This document shows positions 14,979-24,401 of a stretch of 64,000 bases of DNA, piece by piece. The notes beneath the pieces were generated by a model. It did not search any database, was not told the DNA's origin, and saw only the letters and a program-made list of their open reading frames with translations. The DNA comes from a virus. The translations under genes and the position numbers were made by a program. Where the stretch lies: positions 109,507 to 173,506 of IMG/VR virus record IMGVR_UViG_3300035034_002381; one strand, given 5' to 3'. Position 1 is the first letter of the stretch; every line of letters starts with the position of its first letter.

Positions 14979-16370
14979 ATGATAGTAGATATTTCTCAAG
15001 AATTAGGAAAGTTAGAAGTCTCTTATATCGGTGAAGAAGGTGAACTTAGACTTTTACAATTAGATATTCCAGCCAGCGAACAGTATATTTGGGATTATGT
15101 AAATCCTTCGCAGCGCAAAGATCCAAATTTTAAAAGCTGGGATAATAAACCAGTAAAGAAAACCAAAAGTAAATTTCTTAACAAATATAGGATTCAGGAA
15201 TTTCTTTTGAATCAACCTAAACACATAAAGGATAAGTTATATGCAAAACATTTACCTAAAATGTTTTTCTGTGATATTGAAACTGAGGTAACAGATGATG
15301 GATTCCCAGAACCCAAACAAGCAAAAAACGCAGTTACAGCAATAGCGTTTTCAACAGGAAATAAAATCATTGCTTTGGGTACAAAGAAATTAACAACCAA
15401 TGAAATTCTTGGAATTAAAGAAAAAATTAATGTTTATTTCAAAGATTTCAGATCCGAAATAGATTTTAATTATCTTTATTTCGAAACAGAATTTGATATG
15501 CTTTATTCTTTTATGGGTAAAGCAACTCATAAAATGCCGTTAATTACAGGATGGAATTTTATACGATTTGACTGGGAATATTTATTGAATCGTTGTAAAA
15601 GATTAAATATTGATCCAGCAATATCATCACCTAGAAATGAACTTACGTATAAGAACTTACCATTACATAGAATTATAGTCGATTACTTAGAAATTTATAA
15701 AAAGTGGGATAAAAGTATTGACGTTAAGGAAAACAATAGTCTTAACTTCGTGTCACAAGAAGTTCTAGGTATTAAAAAGATTAATTATTCTGGTAGTCTT
15801 CAAGATTTATATGAACAAGATTTCGCAAAGTATATTTATTATAATGCTGTTGATACTTATCTGGTTCAATTAATTCACGAAAAACTACAGACTATTCAAA
15901 CATTTTTTACTTTAGGAATTTTAACAGGCGTCGAATTACAAAAAGTTTATTCGCCAATTAATATGGCAGAAACAGCGATGCTGGCCGAATTCTATAAGCG
16001 TGGATGTATTTTTCCTAGGGTTAAAAAATCTAATGATAACGAGAAAAAGGGTTATAAGGGTGCATTTGTATTTAAACCCAAACCTGATATGTATGAATGG
16101 ATAGCTGCGTTTGACTTTGCATCACTATATCCTTCTATTATGAGACAGTTTAACATTTCTCCAGAGAATTATATCAAAAACATAGAACCAGGAGAAGAAA
16201 TAGAAGCAGGTCAAGTAGTAACTAAATCTGGAGCTGTGTTCGATGATACTGAAGATAGTGTTTTCAGAACTGTTCTTACTGAATATTATGCAAAAAGAAA
16301 GGAAGCTAAAAGTGAAATGTTTGCCATTGAACAGGAAATTGATTTCTTAAAAAAATATATACATCAATAA
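14979..16370 (+). CDS. 43A: DNA polymerase gp43, N-terminal half (43A)
   Basis: Family B polymerase fragment of 463 residues. It holds the 3'-5' exonuclease with Exo I (FFCDIETEV), Exo II (GWNFIRFDWEYL) and Exo III (YYNAVDTYLVQ), and the first palm motif A (FDFASLYPSIMRQF). It stops after the long fingers helix (YYAKRKEAKSEMFAIEQEID, ending KKYIHQ). Motifs B and C are missing here and are found in the ORF at 27265. The two pieces sum to 859 residues; T4 gp43 has 898. A split in the same fingers region is known from some Aeromonas T4-like phages and a split polymerase from Rhodothermus phage RM378, so a two-chain enzyme is plausible. Confidence 0.92.
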   Translation: MIVDISQELGKLEVSYIGEEGELRLLQLDIPASEQYIWDYVNPSQRKDPNFKSWDNKPVKKTKSKFLNKYRIQEFLLNQPKHIKDKLYAKHLPKMFFCDIETEVTDDGFPEPKQAKNAVTAIAFSTGNKIIALGTKKLTTNEILGIKEKINVYFKDFRSEIDFNYLYFETEFDMLYSFMGKATHKMPLITGWNFIRFDWEYLLNRCKRLNIDPAISSPRNELTYKNLPLHRIIVDYLEIYKKWDKSIDVKENNSLNFVSQEVLGIKKINYSGSLQDLYEQDFAKYIYYNAVDTYLVQLIHEKLQTIQTFFTLGILTGVELQKVYSPINMAETAMLAEFYKRGCIFPRVKKSNDNEKKGYKGAFVFKPKPDMYEWIAAFDFASLYPSIMRQFNISPENYIKNIEPGEEIEAGQVVTKSGAVFDDTEDSVFRTVLTEYYAKRKEAKSEMFAIEQEIDFLKKYIHQ

Positions 16371-16391
16371 AATAATTATTTATTATCTATG

Positions 16392-16446
16392 AAACAATGC
16401 CTCTACAATCCAAATATCAACAACACGATTAAAGACTGCATTGTTT
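16392..16446. repeat. Long-loop inverted repeat after 43A
   Basis: AAACAATGC at 16392-16400 and GCATTGTTT at 16438-16446 are perfectly complementary around a 37-base loop, followed by a T-rich stretch. It lies between the truncated polymerase and nrdB. It could be a weak terminator or a relic of the event that split the gene. Confidence 0.45.
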
Positions 16447-16504
16447 TCCTTTTTTATTCTTGGTCCACCTAAGAATAATTTACAATTTTTTCCAAAGATT
16501 TTTC

Positions 16505-16534
16505 AGGATTCTAATTTAGAATCCTTAAATTTTT
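16505..16534 (+). terminator. Intrinsic terminator before nrdB
   Basis: AGGATTCTA at 16505-16513 pairs with TAGAATCCT at 16517-16525 around ATT, followed by TAAATTTTT. It closes the dUTPase-43A operon. Confidence 0.65.
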
Positions 16535-16555
16535 AAGCTCAAAAATAAGAAATTT

Positions 16556-17536
16556 ATGTCAGATATTTTTACTAAACGAGATTCTTATAAGCCCTTCGAA
16601 TTCGGGTATATTACTAATCCTTTAATTAACGCAATGTGGTCAGGTCACTGGACTCACAATGAATTTACTTTTCGGAGTGACGTCCAAGATTTCAAAACAC
16701 AATTAACAATAGAAGAACAACAGGTAATTAAAAGATCTGTATTATTAACATCACAGGTCGAAGTAGCAGTCAAATCTTACTGGTCAAATATTGGTAAATT
16801 AATTCCTAAACCTGAAGTTGCAGACATGGGTGCAGTCTTTGGTGGAGTCGAGGTCATCCATTCAAGAGCTTACAGTGAAATTTTAAGTAAATTAGGATTT
16901 GAAGACGAATTTGATGAGTTATTCAAAGAACCAGTTGTTGTAGGTCGGGTTAATTATTTGAACAAATATTTAAATAAGGTATACAAAAAGGATCATAAAA
17001 ACATTACTTATTCATTAATACTTTTTACATTATTTACAGAATATTGCGCATTATTTTCGCAATTTTATATTATTCTTGGTTTCAATAGATTCAGAGCAAT
17101 TTTTAAAGATATTGCTAACGTTGTACAATATACATCAAAGGAAGAAAACCTTCATGCAGAAGGTGGTATAGCTTTGGTAAACGCTATTCGTAGTGATCAT
17201 CCAGAGATTTTCGACGCCGAGTTCAATGCAAGAATTCAAGAAGAAGTCCAAGAAGCATTTATAGCAGAATCGCAGTTAATAGACTGGATGCTGCAAGATT
17301 ACAGTAACGAATTTCTTTCAAAAGAAATATTAAAAGGATATGTTCAAAGACGGTTGAATGATTGTCTGTTAAAATTAGGATTCAATAAAGTTTTCAATGT
17401 TAACGAAGAAATCATTCAAAAAACTAATTGGATGGAAGAAGAAGTATATGCTTCTGCAATGACAGACTTTTTTCATAAAAAACCTATTGACTATTCTAAA
17501 AATTCAAAATCATATGACACAAATGAATTATTCTAA
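16556..17536 (+). CDS. nrdB: Ribonucleotide reductase class I small subunit NrdB
   Basis: Carries the di-iron centre and tyrosyl radical that start ribonucleotide reduction. The 326-residue protein shows the ligand pattern: an acid in SQVEVAVKSYW, E-x2-H in GGVEVIHSRAY with the radical Tyr four residues after the His, and EENLHAEGG for the second metal site. The C-terminus (SYDTNELF) resembles the usual NrdA-docking tail. Its end overlaps the likely nrdA start. An A-rich leader follows the terminator, with no Shine-Dalgarno sequence. Confidence 0.95.
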   Translation: MSDIFTKRDSYKPFEFGYITNPLINAMWSGHWTHNEFTFRSDVQDFKTQLTIEEQQVIKRSVLLTSQVEVAVKSYWSNIGKLIPKPEVADMGAVFGGVEVIHSRAYSEILSKLGFEDEFDELFKEPVVVGRVNYLNKYLNKVYKKDHKNITYSLILFTLFTEYCALFSQFYIILGFNRFRAIFKDIANVVQYTSKEENLHAEGGIALVNAIRSDHPEIFDAEFNARIQEEVQEAFIAESQLIDWMLQDYSNEFLSKEILKGYVQRRLNDCLLKLGFNKVFNVNEEIIQKTNWMEEEVYASAMTDFFHKKPIDYSKNSKSYDTNELF

Positions 17537-19175
17537 TTTTTATTGGCTAAACGAAAACTCTCGAAAATTTTTAGAACGAGGATATTTACTTCCAGGAGTC
17601 ACAGGTGAAGAACGAGTAAAACAAATAGCAGACAGGGCAGAAGAACTTTTAGGAATAGAGGGTTTTTCTGATAAATTTTATCATTATATGGCTAAAGGCT
17701 ATTTTAGTTTAAGCACACCTGTTTGGACTAACTTTGGATTAGGGAGAGGACTTCCTATTAGTTGTTATGGGATTGATATTCAAGATGACACAGCAGATAT
17801 TTTGCGTGCAGCAGCTGAAATAGGCGTACTCACAAAACAAGGTGGTGGAACTGCTGGTTATTTTGGAAAAATTCGACCACGAGGATCTGTCATTAATAAT
17901 AACGGAGTCACGAATGGTTCAGTTGCAATGATGGAACTTTTCCAGACAGTTACTGGTGTTATTTCGCAAGGTCAAGCAAGAAGAGGCTTTTTTGCTGCAT
18001 ACCAAGACGTTGATCATGGAGATTTTTGGGAATTTATTAAATGTCGTGACGAGGGACACGCTATACAAGATTTAGCTATTGGAGTTTGTATTTCTGATGA
18101 TTTTATGATACGAGCAAAGGATGGTGATCCTGAGGCTAGGAAAAGACTGATGGCTATTCATAAAAAGAGAGACGAATCTGGATTTCCTTATATTTTCTTT
18201 AGTGATAATGTTGAACGTGGAAAACCCCAAGTTTATAAAGATAAAAAAATGCGAATTAATCATTCGCAAATGTGTACAGAAATAATCGAATATACTGATG
18301 CAGAAAAAACATTCGTTTGTTGTTTATCATCGGTTAATCTTTTACATTGGGATGAAATTAAACATACTGATGCAATTGAAACATTGACATATTTTTTAGA
18401 TGCAGTCTATAGTGAGTTCATTGAAAAGGCTGATGGGTTACCATTTATGGAAAAAGCTGTTAAATTTGCTAAAGAACATCGCAGTATTGGAGTCGGAGTT
18501 CTTGGATGGCATTCGTATTTACAAAGAAATATGATAGAATTTGAGGGTATGAATGCGAAATTTAAAAATAATGAAATATTCAAAACTTTAAACGAAAGAA
18601 CATTAAAGGCCAGTAAAGAATTAGCAAACAAATTTGGTGAACCAAAAATGTTGGAAGGATATGGCGAAAGATTTACCACAAGAATGGCACCTGCACCTAC
18701 TACATCAAGTTCATTTATACTTGGTCAAGTTTCACCAACATTTGAACCTTTACATTCCAATTATTTTGTAAAGGATCTTTCTAAAATTAAAGTCACATAT
18801 AAAAATCCATTTTTAGGAGAATTATTAACCACCAAGGGTAAAAATACGAATGATACATGGGATTCCATTATGAAGCGAGGTGGATCTGTACAACATTTAG
18901 ATTTTTTGAATCAACTTGAAAAAAATGTATTTAAAACATTTGGTGAACTAAGTCAATTAGAAATTATACAACAAGCGGCACAAAGGCAAACATATATTGA
19001 TCAAGCCCAGTCACTTAATTTAATGATTTCTCCTGACGCACCACTCAAGGATAAAAACAAGTTGTTATATGAAGCTTGGGAAATGGGTATTAAAACTTTA
19101 TACTATCAAAGAAGTGTAAATGCAGCGCAACAGGTTTCGAGAAATTTATTAGAATGTGTATCTTGTGAAGCTTAG
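17514..19175 (+). CDS. nrdA: Ribonucleotide reductase class I large subunit NrdA
   Basis: Reduces ribonucleoside diphosphates. A frame is open from an ATG at 17487, but the ATG at 17514 (MTQMNYSNFYWLNENSRKF) gives a more usual 23-base overlap with nrdB and is preferred. The protein is short (553 residues) and has no N-terminal ATP-cone, so overall activity control is probably absent, as in other short phage NrdA. Visible are the first redox Cys (ISCYGIDIQ), the thiyl site (HSQMCTEII), its partner (TFVCCLSSVNL), the radical-path tyrosines (TLYYQR) and the C-terminal CVSCEA. The usual Asn of the NxCxE motif is Gln here. Confidence 0.93.
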   Translation: MTQMNYSNFYWLNENSRKFLERGYLLPGVTGEERVKQIADRAEELLGIEGFSDKFYHYMAKGYFSLSTPVWTNFGLGRGLPISCYGIDIQDDTADILRAAAEIGVLTKQGGGTAGYFGKIRPRGSVINNNGVTNGSVAMMELFQTVTGVISQGQARRGFFAAYQDVDHGDFWEFIKCRDEGHAIQDLAIGVCISDDFMIRAKDGDPEARKRLMAIHKKRDESGFPYIFFSDNVERGKPQVYKDKKMRINHSQMCTEIIEYTDAEKTFVCCLSSVNLLHWDEIKHTDAIETLTYFLDAVYSEFIEKADGLPFMEKAVKFAKEHRSIGVGVLGWHSYLQRNMIEFEGMNAKFKNNEIFKTLNERTLKASKELANKFGEPKMLEGYGERFTTRMAPAPTTSSSFILGQVSPTFEPLHSNYFVKDLSKIKVTYKNPFLGELLTTKGKNTNDTWDSIMKRGGSVQHLDFLNQLEKNVFKTFGELSQLEIIQQAAQRQTYIDQAQSLNLMISPDAPLKDKNKLLYEAWEMGIKTLYYQRSVNAAQQVSRNLLECVSCEA

Positions 19176-19185
19176 AATTTTATAA

Positions 19186-19211
19186 AACAATTAGTATTTT
19201 AGGTAATATAA
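19186..19211 (+). promoter_or_regulatory. Candidate middle-type promoter for the ligase operon
   Basis: AACAA at 19186-19190, 14 bases, AATATAA at 19205-19211, 18 bases before the ATG at 19229. The upstream box is a partial match. Confidence 0.4.
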
Positions 19212-19228
19212 AATAAAAAGAAATAATA

Positions 19229-19933
19229 ATGGCATACATAATAGGAATCGACGGAAACTTAAATAAACTTGAACCGAAAGGAGATAAGTTTAACGTTGAG
19301 GAAATTAAAGAAATCACAAATGGGTGGTTTCTTCCTGATAAAGTAGGACCTATTTGGGTAATAGTTAATGAAAATTTAAATCTTAAAAAAGATAAAGATT
19401 TCCAAATTTATAATGAAAGAGCATCCTCATTTTTTCTTAGGGACATTTTTGGTCAAGTTTTAATAATGTCTTCACATGAATTACCTGCTGAATGGGATAT
19501 TACTGATGAACTCGATGAAAATCATACTCAAAAAGAAATAGAAGAAGGTTTTTTAAATTTGTATAAACATTTTATGTTAAGTGTTTATCCACAAGATTCA
19601 CCATTTATTAGTGGTGCAGAGAATCTTAATTTTAGTAACGAGAAAAAACAGTTTTACTTTAGACCTGACCAAGTAGATATAACCAATGCTAAAAAACCCG
19701 ACGATTTCAGAAAGTTTTTAATGTCGTCATATGATTTTATTGTCAATTCCTCAGAAAAGGATGAATCTATAGTAATGCTAGAAGATGAGTTTAATGTTAT
19801 CAAAATTGAAACTAAACCTGAACAAATCAAGGCTATTGATCAAGTGATACAGGTTTTTGAAGAAAAAGAGGAATATGAAAAATGTAGTAAACTTTCAAAT
19901 GTTAGAGGAAAAATCCAAGAATCTATAAAATGA
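19229..19933 (+). CDS. Hypothetical protein, DUF3846-like N-terminus
   Basis: The 234-residue protein has an N-terminal beta-rich part (AYIIGIDGNLNKLEP through GPIWVIVNENLNL and FLRDIFGQVLIMSS) that resembles the small DUF3846-type phage proteins. The C-terminal helix pair (EQIKAIDQVIQVFEEKEEY, then EKCSKLSNVRGKIQE) looks like a UVR interaction motif of the UvrB/UvrC type. Function is unknown. It is the first gene of an operon leading to DNA ligase and overlaps the next small ORF as ATGA. Confidence 0.5.
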   Translation: MAYIIGIDGNLNKLEPKGDKFNVEEIKEITNGWFLPDKVGPIWVIVNENLNLKKDKDFQIYNERASSFFLRDIFGQVLIMSSHELPAEWDITDELDENHTQKEIEEGFLNLYKHFMLSVYPQDSPFISGAENLNFSNEKKQFYFRPDQVDITNAKKPDDFRKFLMSSYDFIVNSSEKDESIVMLEDEFNVIKIETKPEQIKAIDQVIQVFEEKEEYEKCSKLSNVRGKIQESIK

Positions 19934-20103
19934 AAAATGAATTTTTAATAGAAGCTGAAAAGTTACTAGCAACAGAAGAAAGAAATTATGAAATTGAGAA
20001 AGGTTGGAGAGGTATGGATGAGCATTACACAATACATGGCAAGATAAACGGCATGAAAAAAATTATTGACTTATACAAAAAGGTTAACATTGAGATAACA
20101 TGA
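19930..20103 (+). CDS. Small hypothetical protein, 57 aa
   Basis: The 57-residue helical protein (MKNEFLIEAEKLLATEERNY at the start, KKIIDLYKKVNIEIT at the end) overlaps the upstream stop as ATGA. Codon use is like its neighbours. No family is recognised. Confidence 0.55.
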   Translation: MKNEFLIEAEKLLATEERNYEIEKGWRGMDEHYTIHGKINGMKKIIDLYKKVNIEIT

Positions 20104-20125
20104 TATACTTGCAGTTGTCAATTAA

Positions 20126-20152
20126 ATTGATTATATTTATATTGTAATCAAT
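20126..20152. repeat. Inverted repeat just before the ligase gene
   Basis: ATTGATTA at 20126-20133 and TAATCAAT at 20145-20152 around an 11-base AT loop, ending 9 bases before the ligase ATG. It may be an operator or a hairpin in the leader. No T run follows. Confidence 0.35.
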
Positions 20153-20161
20153 AATTAACAA

Positions 20162-22036
20162 ATGAATAAATACGAAAAATTTAAAGAGACCTATATAAAA
20201 GCCAAAGAGGCTTATTATAATGGGCAACCTATCATGTCGGATTTTGAATTCGATACCCTTGAATCTCAATTAAAAATTGAGGCTGATGTTTTAGGAATAA
20301 ATTTTAAAAGTATTGTTGGATTCAGTGATGATAATCGCAACAAGAAATTTACCCATCCTTCAAGAATGGGTAGCTTGGATAAAATCCAATCAAATGCTGA
20401 CAGGACTGCTCCTCTTTCATCCTTTATTGATTGGTCATTTAAATACCCCTCACTAATTTATTACGCCACTCCAAAATTTGATGGTAACGCAGTCAATATA
20501 ATTTATCGAAACGGTAAGCTTGATTCTATACTTTCAAGAGGTAATGGAGACGCAGGAAGAGATTACTCTGATAAACTAGATCTGATAATTCCGGATAATA
20601 TTAATGCCACCGCCAAAATTACAGAAATTCGCGGTGAGGTTGTAATTTCTACTGAAGTTTTTAACAGAAAATATTCTGAATATAAAAACGAAAGAAACTT
20701 TGTTGCAGGGATTCTTAATCGAGATGAAGATGTTTCAGAAATTATCAAGGATTTTTCTTTTTTGCCTATTGAAGTAAGGGTTCACCGAGACGATGAATAT
20801 GGATCATATGAATTTCATGAAGTAAAAGAATTTTTAGGAACTCATGGAGGTTTCGAAATACCGCATGAATTGGAATTTAATACACCAGAATTCGAGTTCA
20901 TATTTGAATCCATGTTATCATATCGAAAGTCTTGTTATTACCGACTAGACGGATTTGTAATAAAAACAAATATTGATAAGAGAAATGAATATGGAGAAAC
21001 TTCACATCATCCCAATTGGGCAATAGCAATTAAATTTCCACCTGAAGAAGCTTTTACTGAAATTGTAGAAATACGATGGAATTTCGGTAAAACTGGGGAA
21101 TTAACTCCAATCGCAATTATGAATCCTACTCCGCTTGACGGAACTACAGTTCGAAGAGCAACCATTCATAATATTGGATGGCTAAAAAGTAAAGGATGTG
21201 CTCCAGGCGCAAAAGTCATCATTGCGAAAAAGGGAGATATTATTCCGCAAATAATCAAAGTGGTTGAACCATCAACACAAGATTACCAACATCCAGAACA
21301 TTGTCCAAAATGTGATACAAAATTAGAAATCGAAAATAAAATTCGCTTACAATGCCCCAATATTAATTGTGAAGGAAAGGCTTATAAACATTTTCAAGAT
21401 GGCTTTAATAAATTAGGGCTGTATGGAATTGGGCCAGCAATTGCAGAAAAATTATGGGATATAGGATTTACATCTCCTATTGATATTTTGGATAAAGAAC
21501 AATTTAATAAAGCCAATCTTATCGAATCAGGCGAATTTAAATCCGGAAGATCTTTGGAGATACTTTTAAACGCTGTATCTGATATAAAATCTTTACCCCT
21601 AAGAAATATTATTGCTATGATGGGAGTCGAAAATCTAGGGAAATCAATGTCCAAACAAATCGCCAACGAAATCGCTGGAATAGAATATTCTTATCATGGC
21701 TTACAAAAAAATATCGTTGATCTTTTCAGACCTGGTTCAGAAAAACGTCAATTATTGGCTACCAATATCGAAATGTTGAAAGAGAATAATATCAAAATTG
21801 ATTATCCTGTGGCTGAAAGTACTGATATTACTCGATACGAAATGACTGGATCTCCATCAAACTTTGGATATAAAACTAAAAAGGATTTTATAGCGTATGC
21901 AAAGGAAAACGGATATTCTCATTCTAAATTATCTGAAGCCAGTATTTTATTCACGGATAATTTAAATTCTTCTTCAAGTAAAATGAAAACAGCAGCTAAA
22001 AAGGGTGTTAAAATTATGTTATACTCACAAATTTAA
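20162..22036 (+). CDS. ligA: NAD-dependent DNA ligase (LigA type)
   Basis: Seals nicks using NAD rather than ATP. The 624-residue protein has the LigA order: an Ia-like N-terminal helical part (KEAYYNGQPIMSDFEFD), the adenylation lysine in ATPKFDGNAV, LSRGNGDAGRDYS, EIRGEVVIS, LDGFVIKTN and AIKFPPEEAFT. Then come the OB fold (RRATIHNIGWLK, KGDIIPQI), a four-Cys zinc finger (HCPKCDTK with LQCPNINCEG), helix-hairpin-helix repeats and a BRCT-like end (MTGSPSNFGYKTKKDF). T4 itself encodes an ATP-dependent ligase, gp30, so this is a replacement. The enzyme makes the phage dependent on the NAD pool. Confidence 0.93.
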   Translation: MNKYEKFKETYIKAKEAYYNGQPIMSDFEFDTLESQLKIEADVLGINFKSIVGFSDDNRNKKFTHPSRMGSLDKIQSNADRTAPLSSFIDWSFKYPSLIYYATPKFDGNAVNIIYRNGKLDSILSRGNGDAGRDYSDKLDLIIPDNINATAKITEIRGEVVISTEVFNRKYSEYKNERNFVAGILNRDEDVSEIIKDFSFLPIEVRVHRDDEYGSYEFHEVKEFLGTHGGFEIPHELEFNTPEFEFIFESMLSYRKSCYYRLDGFVIKTNIDKRNEYGETSHHPNWAIAIKFPPEEAFTEIVEIRWNFGKTGELTPIAIMNPTPLDGTTVRRATIHNIGWLKSKGCAPGAKVIIAKKGDIIPQIIKVVEPSTQDYQHPEHCPKCDTKLEIENKIRLQCPNINCEGKAYKHFQDGFNKLGLYGIGPAIAEKLWDIGFTSPIDILDKEQFNKANLIESGEFKSGRSLEILLNAVSDIKSLPLRNIIAMMGVENLGKSMSKQIANEIAGIEYSYHGLQKNIVDLFRPGSEKRQLLATNIEMLKENNIKIDYPVAESTDITRYEMTGSPSNFGYKTKKDFIAYAKENGYSHSKLSEASILFTDNLNSSSSKMKTAAKKGVKIMLYSQI

Positions 22037-22046
22037 TCAAAACTAA

Positions 22047-22469
22047 ATGAACAAATCAATGAAAACACAAGACCGAATCAATAAAGATTTTATGATAGCC
22101 CTTAAAGGTGGTGAAAGAGACAAAAAGACATTTTTAGGTCTTGTTAGAACAGAAATCATATTAAACGAGGGTCGTGGTATAGAAGCCACTGACGAAAATG
22201 TGATAAAGGTTCTCAAAAAATTAGCAAAAAGCATCAAAGAAAACATTGATAATGGTGATCAAGATGCAGAACAAGAACTTAAATGGCTTTCTCCATATTT
22301 ACCAAAATTAATGTCTGAGTCTGAAATCCAGAAAGAACTACATTTATTTCTAAGTACATGTCCAGCAGACAAAATGAATATTGGATATATCATGGGACAT
22401 TTCAATAAGAATTTTAGTGGTAAAATTGATAATAAGATTCTATCTGGACTTATTCGAGAAATGATATGA
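22047..22469 (+). CDS. GatB/YqeY domain protein
   Basis: The 140-residue helical protein has the YqeY layout: an N-terminal helix with DRINKDFMIALKGGERDKK, a middle ELKWLSPYLPKLMSESEIQ, and a C-terminal MGHFNKNFSGKIDNKILSGL. YqeY domains resemble the tRNA-binding tail of amidotransferase subunit GatB; their role in phages is not known. Two nearby ATG codons (22047, 22059) could both serve. It overlaps the next tiny ORF as ATGA. Confidence 0.65.
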   Translation: MNKSMKTQDRINKDFMIALKGGERDKKTFLGLVRTEIILNEGRGIEATDENVIKVLKKLAKSIKENIDNGDQDAEQELKWLSPYLPKLMSESEIQKELHLFLSTCPADKMNIGYIMGHFNKNFSGKIDNKILSGLIREMI

Positions 22470-22570
22470 TTGTATACGAATTAGAATTTTGGGACAAAGT
22501 AAATCTTTTCTTTGGGAGACACAGGTTTTGTGAAGATTTATTAAAACTTAATTCAACTTTCATTATATAA
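22466..22570 (+). CDS. Tiny ORF, 34 aa
   Basis: MIVYELEFWDKVNLFFGRHR opens a 34-residue frame that overlaps the upstream stop and ends six bases before the topoisomerase gene. It fills the only gap between two real genes and has a plausible protein composition. It could be the remnant of a longer gene. Nothing else supports it. Confidence 0.3.
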   Translation: MIVYELEFWDKVNLFFGRHRFCEDLLKLNSTFII

Positions 22571-22576
22571 ACAATA

Positions 22577-24391
22577 ATGGCAAATAAAAAAGAAATTGTA
22601 AGTCTCGATGATATCGAGCATGTATTACTTAGACCCACAATGTATATTGGGTCTATTGAAAATTCTGAAGAAAAGGTTCCTATAGTTAAGGATGGAAAAC
22701 TAGTAGCAGAAAGTAAAAATATATCAGTAGGATTTTATAAGTTAATGAATGAAATTCTCGATAATTCTTTTGATGAAGCTAAAAGATTAAATGGAAAAAT
22801 GCCTAAAATTGAGGCACATTTTGATTCAAAAACAAAAAAAGTTTCGATTAGAGATTATGGTGAGGGATTCTATAAAGGTACTGACTTAAATTCTAAAACA
22901 GGTCTTAATAATATTGAGACTGCAATGTCAGAATTAAAGGCAGGATCCAATTTTTTCGATGTTAATGAAGAGGATGCGTTAATAGGAACTAATGGAGTTG
23001 GAGCTTCATTGGTAAACATGCTATCATCAGAATTTACTATTGAAACAATTAACAGTTCTACTTATTATAAAAGAACATGGCTCAATTTTGAACCACAAGA
23101 AAAAATAGAACGCAAAAGAAAACGAGGCGAGAAATTGGGTACCATGATTTCATTCATTCCTCGAGATCGCGCACAAGTACATAATGAAAAAATTTCATTA
23201 TTTGAAAAATGTACTTGGGATAAAGAATATATCGCATCATTAATGATTTTTAAGAATTATCTTAAGAATAATGATGAACAAATCAAAAATTTAGAATTTT
23301 CTGTAACATTTGATGGAAAAGAATTAGATCTTGATCAATCCTTTTTACCAGAAAATCATATTTTAATCCAAACAAAATTAGGTATTTTTGCGTTCTGGGA
23401 AAGATATGAAAATGCTGCTTCATTATCATTTATAAATGGCGCGCAATGTAGTGGTATTCAACAAAAGATTTTTAACGATTGGATCAATGATATGTTTGAT
23501 TACAATCTAGCGCATCATTTTTATGAAACCCTGGTCATCTTAAATTTACCTCCTAAATTAGTCAGGTTTGCCGATCAGAATAAAACTCGTTATGCTGTAG
23601 GTAGATGGGAAATTGAAGATCTTTTTAAGCGATCGTTTTATAAAAAAATCAATCGCCATGTAAAAAACTCCAACATTTTTCAATCAATACAAGAAAGAAT
23701 TGATGAAAGATTATTTAAGGAAAACATCAATACAATCAAAAAGAAAACTAAAGCTGCAAAGAAAAAAATATCTGATAAATACTTTGCACCTTCAAAAGTT
23801 AAAGATACTCTTTTTATTGTTGAGGGAAACTCAGCTCGGGGTAGTATTTTACAAAAAAGAAATCCAGAACAGGATGGCGTGTATACATTAAAGGGCAAAA
23901 TTAAAAATGCTAAGAAGATCAGCGATTTATCATCAAACAATGAAATAATTGATCTAATGTCGATATTAGGTATCGAGCCCAAAACAGTAACAAAGTGTCA
24001 ATACGATAAAGTCGTAATTGCTACTGACTGGGATCCTGATGGTATTGGTCATATTGCATCATTGTTGATTAATTTATTTTACAAATGGTTTCCACATATC
24101 ATTGAAAATCACAAACTTAAGATTCTCATCACACCATTAGTATCTGCAGACAAAGTTGGTAAACGAGATTACTTTTATTCAATTGAAGAATTTAGGAAAC
24201 AATCGGAAAAAGAATCTTATAAAAATATTAGATATCTTAAAGGATTAGGATCACTTTCAAAAGAAGATTGGGAATGGGTAATGAAACAGCGGAGAATGTT
24301 TGCAATTTATAAAGATAGATCTTCCAAAAAATATATCAACATTGCTTTTGGAAATTCTTCAGAATCTAGAAAAAAATGGTTACAAAACTAA
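22577..24391 (+). CDS. 39: DNA topoisomerase II large subunit gp39
   Basis: The ATP-binding and TOPRIM subunit of the phage type II topoisomerase. At 604 residues it matches the single-chain form found in many T4 relatives, rather than the split gp39/gp60 of T4 itself. Visible are the GHKL ATPase motifs (MNEILDNSFDEA, RDYGEGF, IGTNGVGASLVNML), the ATP-lid lysine region (RFADQNKTRYAVG), and TOPRIM (FIVEGNSARGS, ATDWDPDGIGHI). It works with gp52, two genes downstream, in fork progression. Confidence 0.93.
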   Translation: MANKKEIVSLDDIEHVLLRPTMYIGSIENSEEKVPIVKDGKLVAESKNISVGFYKLMNEILDNSFDEAKRLNGKMPKIEAHFDSKTKKVSIRDYGEGFYKGTDLNSKTGLNNIETAMSELKAGSNFFDVNEEDALIGTNGVGASLVNMLSSEFTIETINSSTYYKRTWLNFEPQEKIERKRKRGEKLGTMISFIPRDRAQVHNEKISLFEKCTWDKEYIASLMIFKNYLKNNDEQIKNLEFSVTFDGKELDLDQSFLPENHILIQTKLGIFAFWERYENAASLSFINGAQCSGIQQKIFNDWINDMFDYNLAHHFYETLVILNLPPKLVRFADQNKTRYAVGRWEIEDLFKRSFYKKINRHVKNSNIFQSIQERIDERLFKENINTIKKKTKAAKKKISDKYFAPSKVKDTLFIVEGNSARGSILQKRNPEQDGVYTLKGKIKNAKKISDLSSNNEIIDLMSILGIEPKTVTKCQYDKVVIATDWDPDGIGHIASLLINLFYKWFPHIIENHKLKILITPLVSADKVGKRDYFYSIEEFRKQSEKESYKNIRYLKGLGSLSKEDWEWVMKQRRMFAIYKDRSSKKYINIAFGNSSESRKKWLQN

Positions 24392-24401
24392 AAACTAAAA
24401 C

